A stretch of DNA of 10,404 nucleotides, from positions 1-10,404 of the forward strand of contig DAISVY010000015.1 in assembly GCA_036826635.1 (NCBI GenBank), given 5' to 3'. Positions 1-7,700 of the stretch are shown piece after piece (positions within the stretch are counted from its first letter, which is position 1; every line of letters starts with the position of its first letter). This DNA is from DAISVY01 sp036826635. GTDB taxonomy: Bacteria; Zixibacteria; MSB-5A5; GN15; FEB-12. Below the pieces are notes generated by a model that ran no database searches, was not told the origin of the DNA, and worked only from the letters and a program-made list of their open reading frames with translations. Both the position numbers and the translations under genes were made by a program.

Positions 1-3000
1 GGACCGGGACGTTTGTCTGGACGCCGACTTACGATCAAGCCGGTGGCTACAGCGTGACGTTCTACGCTTCCGATGGTGAAGAGATTGACTCGCAGGTCGT
101 GGCCATTGCGGTTAATCAGATCAACCTTCCTCCGGAGCTTGCTGCTATCGGTGCACAGTCGGTGATTGAAGGCGGCAGTGTGAATATAACAGTGAGTGCA
201 TCGGACCCGGACGGTGATACCCCGGCCCTGAGCACCACGGCTTTGTTCGATAATGCATTGTTCACGGATCACGGCGACGGCACCGGGACATTTGATTTCT
301 ATCCGAGCTATCTGCAGTCCGGAAGCCACAGTGTTACGTTTTATGCGACCGATGATTCCTCGGCGATTGATTCCGAAGTGGTTGTAATAACGGTTGATGA
401 GGCCGGAAACCAGAATCCCGTTCTGGCGGAAATCGGCGCGCAGTCTGTTACCGAGGGTGAACCCCTGGCGTTCACGGTTACGGCCACGGACATTGAAGAT
501 ATTACGGCGGCTCTGTCGACTTCAGCATTGCCCACCAATGCCGGTTTTACTGATAACGGCGATGGTACCGGTGATTTCAGTTTCATCCCGGGTTTCCAGC
601 AGTCAGGCGTTTATCAGGTGACGTTCTATGCCACCGATGACAGCCTGGGCGTCGATTCGGAAGTGGTTTCCATTTCGGTCAACGATGCCGGTAATCAGGC
701 GCCGGTGCTTACGGCTATCGGTAATCGTTCAATAACCGAGGGTGCTTCTCTCAACTTCGGCATTTCGGCTACCGATCCGGACGGCACCACGCCCGGCCTT
801 ACGACCTCGACTTTGCCAGCCAACGCCGAGTTTACCGACAACGGTAACGGTTTCGGCAGTTTCTTGTTCAATCCCGACTATACCCAGGCGGGCAGTTACG
901 ATATTACGTTCTATGCTTCGGACGGGTTCCTTATCGATTCCGAAATAGTTACGATAACGGTGACGGATGCCGGGAACCAGCCGCCGGTGCTGGCCGAAAT
1001 CGGCCCGCAAGGCGTTGTTGAAGGTGGTACGCTTGACCTGACGGTTACGGCGAGCGACGCAGACGGCAGTACGCCGAGTCTGGAAACTTCGGTTCTTCCG
1101 ACCAACGCCACTTTTGTCGATAACGGCAACGGTACCGGGACATTCGTTTTCGCTCCCGATTATGTGCAGTCCGGCATCGTGAGTGTTACGTTCCGGGCTT
1201 CGGACGGCGTGGCGGTTGATTCCGAGGTGGTGTTCATAACGATTAATGACGCCGGCAACCAGAACCCCGAACTTGACGCTATCGGTCCGTACGCCGTGAC
1301 CGAGGGTGACAATCTGAGTATTCCCGTCAGCGCTTCCGATCCCGAGGGCGAGGCTCCTGCGCTGAGCACGTCGACCCTGCCGATCAACGCTTCGTTTGTC
1401 GACAACGGCGATGGTACCGGGACTTTCACTTTCGCTCCGGAATTCACGCAGGCCGGCGATTACGATATTACTTTCTACGCCACCGATGATTCCACGGCGG
1501 TTGACTCCGAGATAGTGACTATTACGGTCAATGAGGCGGGCAATCAGTCTCCGGTGCTGACGGAGATCGGGCCGCGGTCGGTTGATGAGAACGGCAGTTT
1601 GAGCGTTTCGGTTTCGGCCGTTGATCCCGATTCTACCGTGCCGGTGCTGTCGACCTCGACCTTGCCGACCAACGCGACCTTTATCGATAACGAAGACGGG
1701 ACCGGCGATTTCATATTCGCCCCGGACTTCTTCCAGGCCGGTTCCTATGATATAACTTTCTATGCCGATGACGGCAGCGCCACCGACAGCGAAATCGTGA
1801 CGATCACGGTCAACAACGTTAACCGCGATCCCGTGCTGGTGGCTATCGGCGGACAAACAGTAGACGAAAATGCAACTTTGAGCGTACCCATAAGTGCTTC
1901 CGATCCGGACCTCACGATCCCGGTTCTGAGCACGTCCACCCTGCCGGCCAATGCGGCGTTTGTCGATAACGAGGACGGCACTGGTGATTTCACTTTCAAT
2001 CCCACCTTCTATCAGGCCGGGAGTTACGATGTCACTTTCTATGCCGCCGACGGCGAGGCCATAGACAGCGAAGTGGTGACGATAGAAGTCTATAACGTTA
2101 ACCAGTTGCCGGTCCTGGATGGAATCGGAGCCCAGTTCGTGACCGAGGGCGATCCTCTGAATCTGCTCATCACCGCCAGTGATGCCGACAGCACCGCCCT
2201 GACCATGACTGTTTCGACTCTGCCCCCCAATGCAACTTTCACCGATAATGGTGACGGTACGGCCGAGTTCGATTTCAACCCGGACTACACGCAGGCGGAT
2301 ATTATCAGTCTGACGTTTGTCGTAAGTGACGGCGTTGCGGCCGACAGCGAGTTGGTTTTCATTACGATCAATGAGGCCGGCAACCAGACCCCTGAGCTTG
2401 ACGCTATAGGCGCCCGGACCATAGTTGAGGGCGGCACCCTGAGTGTGCCGGTGTCGGCTTCGGATCCCGACGGCACAACGCCTGCCCTGACCGTTTCGAC
2501 CCTGCCGACCAATGCTTCGTTTGTCGACAATGGCGATGGTACCGGGCTGTTCGCTTTCGCTCCCGATTTCACGCAGGCGGGCGACTACGACGTTACGTTT
2601 TACGCCACCGACGCTTCATCGGCTATCGATTCCGAGGTGGTTGTCATAACCGTAACAGAGTCCGGCAATCAGGCGCCGGTGCTGGCCGAGATTGGTCCGC
2701 GGAGCACTACGGAAAACATTAACCTGAATATCATGATATCGGCTTCCGATCCTGACGGCACGACGCCGCTTTTGTCGACTTCGACCCTGCCCACCAACGC
2801 AACCTTCGTCGACAACGAGGACGGCACCGGTGATTTCAATTTCCTGCCTGACTATACGCAGGCGGGCAGCTATGATGTGACGTTCTATGCTTCGGACGGT
2901 GCCGCTATCGATTCCGAAATAGTTACGATTACGGTCGATGACGCCGGCAACCAGACCCCGGTTCTGGCGGGGATCGGTGCACAGAGCGCAACCGAAAACG

Positions 3001-3512
3001 TAAACCTCAGTTTTGTCGTTTCGGCCAGTGATCCTGATGGTACGATTCCGTCGCTGGCGACCTCGACTCTGCCGACCGGGGCTGTTTTTGACGACAACGG
3101 CGATGGTACCGGGTCTTTCAATTGGACTCCGGATTTCGCTCAGCAGGGAACACATAATGTGTGGTTCATCGCTTCCGATGGTGCCCTGGCGGATTCGGAA
3201 CTGGTCGAGATTACGGTTATCGATGCCGGTAACCAGGCACCGGTGCTGGCGGCGATAGGCGCGCAGTCGACATATGAAGACGTGAACCTTACTTTCCCGG
3301 TCAGCGCCACCGATGCCGACGGTACCGACCCGGCTCTGCGGGCGGAAGATTTGCCGACCGGCGCTGTTTTCGACGATAACGGCGATGGCACCGGGGTGTT
3401 CGACTGGACGCCCGACTTTGCGCAGGAAGGCATCTACGATGTTGTCTTCATAGCCGATGACGGTGGCCTCAGCGATACCGAAATAGTTCAGATCACGGTT
3501 AGCAACACCAAT
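1..3512 (+). repeat. Array of 12 complete + 1 partial Ig/cadherin-like repeats (93-95 aa, about 282 bp)
   Basis: Complete units begin at 126, 411, 696, 978, 1260, 1545, 1824, 2103, 2385, 2670, 2952 and 3234. Each runs roughly: NQxPVLxxIG, then (T/D)E(G/N) about 15 residues in, SASDPDG near 25-30, LPTNATF near 40, DNGDGTG near 48-54, F.F.PD(Y/F).QAG.YD.TFYA.DG, and DSE(I/V)V.ITV(N/D)(D/E)AGN at the end. Length is almost constant, so no unit has lost or gained much. Codons differ synonymously between units, so most of the array is old and kept by selection at the protein level. The repeated DPDG and DNGDGTG acidic loops look like possible calcium sites, by analogy with cadherin linkers. Confidence 0.93.
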
Positions 3513-4652
3513 CAGGTGCCGGTGGCCGACGCCGGTGCGGATCAAATAAATGTGCCGGCCGGTCAGACAGTCCAACTGGACGGTCGCAATTCCTACGACC
3601 CGGACGGCGAGGCGATTACGTTTGCCTGGCTGCAGGTCGGCGGTTCGGCGGTGAGCCTTTCGAGCGAGACCGATTCCATGCCGACTTTTGTTCCGACAGC
3701 CGTTGATGTTTACCTGTTCGAACTGACGGTTGACGACGGTCTGGCTTTGTCCGATCCCGATACGGTAAGTATTTCCATCATCAGCGGTGCGCCGCCCGAA
3801 GCGGTAGCCGATTTGAGTATCCAGATCATGGGCGATGCTGTTGAACTGAACTGGAGCGCGGTTACACTGGATACTTCGGGTCTGACCACGACTCTCGACC
3901 GCTATGTCGTGTACAGGGGCACGTCGGCATATTTCGACGCCGTTCCGGGCGATTCGATTGGGGTAACCGATCCGCTGACGCTCAGCTTTAGCGACAATAA
4001 TATAGATGGTGCGGATGTTGTCGGTGACACGAGTTTGCAATACTTCTACGTTGTCCGGGCGGTTGATTTCCTGGGCAGTTCTTCGGCCGTGTCCAACCGC
4101 GTCGGCGAATACGATTACAGGCTGCTTACCACGTCGAGCACCGACTACAATCTGGTTGGTATTCCGTTTACCAATACCGGTATCACTACCGCCGATGAGC
4201 TTATCGGCGCTATCGGTAGCGGTAACGTGCTGACGGTCAACAATTACGTGGCGTCTTCGCAGAGTTATCAGTCGCGTTTCGCGGCCGGTTTCGGAACCAA
4301 CTTCTCCGTCGTTGCAGGTGGCATTTACCAGATTAACGCCGCCGTCGACACCGTCTTCTCGGTGGCCGGCAATGTTCCTGAGGCGGGCAGTATCAGTTAT
4401 GCAATCACAACTACGGCCACAACCGATTTCAGCTTCATTATGGTCCCGTTCGACCGCGAGGCTGATTTCAGCGTGGCGCAGGATGTAATTGATAATATAC
4501 CCGGTGTGTTGAACACCTTGAATAACTTTGTAGCTGGATCACAGAACTATCAGTCCCGCTTTGCGGCCGGTTTCGGAACCAACTTCACGGTTCGGGCCGG
4601 TCGGCCGTATCAGGCCAATGCCGCAACCGAGGGCACGTTCCCGGCGCCATAG
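1..4652 (+). CDS. Giant secreted Ig/cadherin-like tandem-repeat protein, 5' partial
   Basis: The frame is open from base 3 to the TAG at 4650-4652, giving 1549 visible residues. The true start and signal peptide lie upstream; the GTG at 54 falls inside a repeat and is not a start. The visible part opens in the last third of a repeat, then has twelve complete repeats (126-3512), a PKD-like domain (3513-3785, with DAG.D and YDPDG), an FnIII-like domain (3786-4124, with VELNWSAV and RYVVYRG) and two copies of a C-terminal module (4125-4652). The repeats fit bacterial He_PIG/Cadherin_5-type beta-sandwich domains, which form extended extracellular rods used in adhesion or surface layers. There is no dockerin, LPXTG or visible membrane anchor at the C-terminus. 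I find no lysine and no cysteine in the visible residues. The extracellular repeat protein call is firm; adhesin is inference and the ligand is unknown. Confidence 0.9.
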   Translation, partial: TGTFVWTPTYDQAGGYSVTFYASDGEEIDSQVVAIAVNQINLPPELAAIGAQSVIEGGSVNITVSASDPDGDTPALSTTALFDNALFTDHGDGTGTFDFYPSYLQSGSHSVTFYATDDSSAIDSEVVVITVDEAGNQNPVLAEIGAQSVTEGEPLAFTVTATDIEDITAALSTSALPTNAGFTDNGDGTGDFSFIPGFQQSGVYQVTFYATDDSLGVDSEVVSISVNDAGNQAPVLTAIGNRSITEGASLNFGISATDPDGTTPGLTTSTLPANAEFTDNGNGFGSFLFNPDYTQAGSYDITFYASDGFLIDSEIVTITVTDAGNQPPVLAEIGPQGVVEGGTLDLTVTASDADGSTPSLETSVLPTNATFVDNGNGTGTFVFAPDYVQSGIVSVTFRASDGVAVDSEVVFITINDAGNQNPELDAIGPYAVTEGDNLSIPVSASDPEGEAPALSTSTLPINASFVDNGDGTGTFTFAPEFTQAGDYDITFYATDDSTAVDSEIVTITVNEAGNQSPVLTEIGPRSVDENGSLSVSVSAVDPDSTVPVLSTSTLPTNATFIDNEDGTGDFIFAPDFFQAGSYDITFYADDGSATDSEIVTITVNNVNRDPVLVAIGGQTVDENATLSVPISASDPDLTIPVLSTSTLPANAAFVDNEDGTGDFTFNPTFYQAGSYDVTFYAADGEAIDSEVVTIEVYNVNQLPVLDGIGAQFVTEGDPLNLLITASDADSTALTMTVSTLPPNATFTDNGDGTAEFDFNPDYTQADIISLTFVVSDGVAADSELVFITINEAGNQTPELDAIGARTIVEGGTLSVPVSASDPDGTTPALTVSTLPTNASFVDNGDGTGLFAFAPDFTQAGDYDVTFYATDASSAIDSEVVVITVTESGNQAPVLAEIGPRSTTENINLNIMISASDPDGTTPLLSTSTLPTNATFVDNEDGTGDFNFLPDYTQAGSYDVTFYASDGAAIDSEIVTITVDDAGNQTPVLAGIGAQSATENVNLSFVVSASDPDGTIPSLATSTLPTGAVFDDNGDGTGSFNWTPDFAQQGTHNVWFIASDGALADSELVEITVIDAGNQAPVLAAIGAQSTYEDVNLTFPVSATDADGTDPALRAEDLPTGAVFDDNGDGTGVFDWTPDFAQEGIYDVVFIADDGGLSDTEIVQITVSNTNQVPVADAGADQINVPAGQTVQLDGRNSYDPDGEAITFAWLQVGGSAVSLSSETDSMPTFVPTAVDVYLFELTVDDGLALSDPDTVSISIISGAPPEAVADLSIQIMGDAVELNWSAVTLDTSGLTTTLDRYVVYRGTSAYFDAVPGDSIGVTDPLTLSFSDNNIDGADVVGDTSLQYFYVVRAVDFLGSSSAVSNRVGEYDYRLLTTSSTDYNLVGIPFTNTGITTADELIGAIGSGNVLTVNNYVASSQSYQSRFAAGFGTNFSVVAGGIYQINAAVDTVFSVAGNVPEAGSISYAITTTATTDFSFIMVPFDREADFSVAQDVIDNIPGVLNTLNNFVAGSQNYQSRFAAGFGTNFTVRAGRPYQANAATEGTFPAP
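4125..4652 (+). repeat. Duplicated C-terminal module of gene 1
   Basis: Two related modules of about 85-90 residues close the protein, at about 4125-4388 and 4389-4649. Each starts with a TD(Y/F) strand leading to a PF motif (VGIPF, IMVPF), continues to NN(Y/F)VA.SQ.YQSRFAAGFGTNF and ends in AG..YQ.NA. The second copy stops soon afterwards with TFPAP. At DNA level a 24-base block is identical at 4281-4304 and 4563-4586, offset 282 bases. From memory, similar tails that end in a short T.P sequence close many large secreted proteins of FCB-group bacteria. A role in sorting or capping is inference. Confidence 0.75.
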
Positions 4653-4707
4653 AGGAAAGGTAGAAACGGGTCAACACACCATGAAAAGTATTCGATTGAA
4701 CATATAT

Positions 4708-4713
4708 GGAGGT
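4708..4713 (+). promoter_or_regulatory. Shine-Dalgarno site that sets the gene 2 start at GTG 4720
   Basis: GGAGGT lies six bases before the GTG at 4720, which is ideal spacing. The in-frame ATG at 4681 has only AGAGGAAAGG about 20 bases upstream, which is too far. Starting at 4720 also gives a normal-length signal peptide. Confidence 0.75.
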
Positions 4714-4719
4714 ACCGCT

Positions 4720-7700
4720 GTGCGGTCAACGGTAGGTAAACTTAAGAAGGGACACTGGTCGGTTCTGGCGATATTGCTGGTTCTGGCCATGTCAACCTCG
4801 GCATTTGCGCAGGGGTCGATCTACGGGACGGTGACCAATTCCGATCTCAGCACTCCGGCCAACGGAGAGATCGCTTTTGTCGGTTTCCTGGATGATACCG
4901 ACGAAGAGATCCGTATTGAGACATCGGACGGTGCCGGCTATGACGGCGGCTATTGGTACGATGATTTTCAGAATTATCTTACCGAAGCCCCGGGCAATCC
5001 CTACGACTACCTGTTCTATAACACGACTAACGGCGAGGGATACCGGCTTTCGGAAGTTATTCCCGACAACTCTTTCCAGGAGGAAAATGTTGCTCTCGCC
5101 GCTGTCGCCTGGCCGGCGGCACCGGACGGCCTGACCGGCGTAACGGTGTCAGGCTCGACGGTGATCCTTGCCTGGAATTACTCACCCGGTTTGACTTATC
5201 ATGTCTATCGACGGGTCGGTACGTCCAACGGCTCTTTCTTCCGGCTGGATAATACGGCCGGGGAGATGACCGATCCGGGCGTGAGCGACGATTTCTATGT
5301 TGATGCGTCGGTCGACGGGGTCAGCGCCTATGATTATCTCATTATTGCTGAAGATGCATCGGGCAACCTGTCGCCGCACTCGACCGTGGTTACGGTCAAC
5401 ACGGCCGGTCTTGATACGCCGGTTTTGGTTTCGCTGGACCCGACCACCGGTACGGCGAGCGGCGGGACCACTATTAATATTGAGGGTTCCGGGTTTGATC
5501 CGGCGGGAGTGAATGTCCTGTGGGGTACCGAAACGGTGGCTGCGACCGTGATTTCACCGTACGCCCTGACTATGGTTTCGCCGGCCGGAACGGTCGGAGC
5601 GAGCGTGGACATTTCTCTGACCAATATCGCCTCCGGTTTGAGTTCGAACATCCTGACCGGAGGATTTACCTACGCGGCGAACGCTACCCCTGTTTTGGCA
5701 GCGATAGGCGCGCAGGAGACTACCGAAAATATCTCTCTGGGGTTTACCGTGACGGCCATGGATGCCGACGGTGATACTCCGCTTTTGACCAGTTCCACCC
5801 TACCGGGAACGGCCTCCTTTGAAGATAATGGCGACGGCACCGGCTCGTTCAACTGGCTGCCGTTATTCACTGACGCCGGCGTGTACAGTGTGACTTTCTA
5901 TGCCACCGATGCGGTGGTATCGTCGGCGGTAGATTCTGAAGTTGTGCAAATTACGGTCCTTGAGGCCGGTAACCAGTCGCCTGTAATGGCCCCGGTGAAC
6001 GACACCAGTATCGCCGAGGGAGGCACGCTGGCGCTGGTGGTGAGCGCCTCCGACCCGGACGGCGAGATCCCCAGCCTGTCGGCCTCCGGTTATCCGACCA
6101 ATGCCTCTTTCACCGATAATCTCGACGGTACGGGCAATTTCGATTTCAGTCCCGATCTTACCCAGGCCGGTGTTTACGATATCGTTTTCAAGGCTATGGA
6201 TGCGGCGATGGAGGTTGACTCCATTGTTGTCCAGATCACCGTTACCGAGGTTAATCAGGCTCCGGAACTGGCGACTATCGGTTCTCAGAGTGGCATTGAA
6301 GGGATTCTGCTCACTTTTGCGGTTTCGGCTACCGATGCCGATGGTACGGTGCCAGTGCTGAGCACCTCTGAACTGCCGGAGGGAGCCTCATTCACGGACA
6401 GTCTGAACGGAGCGGGCGCTTTTGAATGGATCCCGTCGTTCACCGATTTCGGTACGCATCAGGTAACTTTCTACGCTACCGACGCCGATGTGCCCGCCGA
6501 TATCGATTCGGAAATCGTGACTATTGAGATCGCCGACGCCGGCAATCAGGCCCCGGTGCTTAACAGTATCGGTGCTCAGGCCGTGGCTGAAGGCGGTTCT
6601 TTGAACCTGACCATTACGGCCTCCGATCCGGACGGCACGATACCGACACTGCTGGCGGTGAGTGTACCGACCAACGCTACCTTCGAGGATCAGGGCGATG
6701 GTACGGCTTTGTTTTACTTCGCGCCCGATTATACCCAGTCCGGCGTTTACAATGTCACCTTCGTGGCCGATGACGGGGTTTTGGCGGATACTGAAATAGT
6801 TGCGATTACAGTGACCGAGCTGGGCAATCTGGCGCCGGTAATCGATTCTGTCGGTGACTTCGCCGTTGACGAGGGAGTAAGTCTTCAGATTCCCGTAACG
6901 GCTACCGATCCGGACGGCGGCGGTATTTACCCTGTTTTGTCGGTCAGTACGACCTTGTCTCACTATACCTTTACTGATAACGGCGACGGGACGGGATTGC
7001 TGACGTACGATCCTGACTTCTATGACGCCGGTATTGACACCGTGTCCTTCTTTGCGACCGATTTCGGCGTTCCTCAGCAGTCGACCGGGATGATCTCGGT
7101 TATTACGACCGCCGATGTCAATCAGCCGCCGGTAATCGATCCCATCGGTCCCTTCGGGGCAGCCGTGGGCGAACTGCTTGAGTTTACCGTAACGACTTCT
7201 GATCCGACCGCTCCGGATACTACCGGCCGGGTATTCCTTTCCACGTTGGGGCTGCCGGCTAACGCGACATTTGTCGATAATGGCTATGGCACGGGCACCT
7301 TTGAGTTTACCCCCGACGTTTCCCAGGTTGGTTTGGTAACGGTTTCTTTCCTGGCCGTGGATCAGGGCACGCCGCAGCAGTCGACCACGCTGGCGGTTGA
7401 CATAAACGTGGTGGCCGAAAACATTCCGCCGGTGCTGGATTCTATCGGTCCGCATATCATTGTTGAAGGCGGGACGCTGGTGCTTGATATTTCGGCTTCC
7501 GACCCGGATGGCGCGGTTCCTCCGAGTATACTGCTCGTGAATACGCCGGAGGGCGGCTCTTTTATCGACAATGGCGACGGCACTGCCCAGTTCACCTTCA
7601 CGCCCGGGTTCTTCGGTACGACGCGCCTTATCTGGCTTGAATTCCGGGCGTATGACGGCATAGCCATCGACAAGGAAATCGTCCTTATCCAGATTCAGGA

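Noticed and set aside
729..1856. Long open frame on the - strand (375 codons)
   Set aside because: It lies wholly inside the repeats of gene 1. Its product is itself a period-94 arginine/histidine-rich repeat, which is what the reverse complement of a repetitive gene yields.
126..3512. CRISPR-like regular repeats
   Set aside because: The 282-base period lies in one open frame with protein-level conservation; there are no short identical repeats with unique spacers.
2616..4040. Long open frame on the - strand (474 codons)
   Set aside because: Antisense shadow of gene 1 repeats and PKD/FnIII domains, with no signal peptide or recognisable domain.
4561..4680. Start of gene 2 inside gene 1
   Set aside because: The extra N-terminus is an arginine/proline-rich out-of-frame reading of gene 1, with a proper start and ribosome binding site further downstream.
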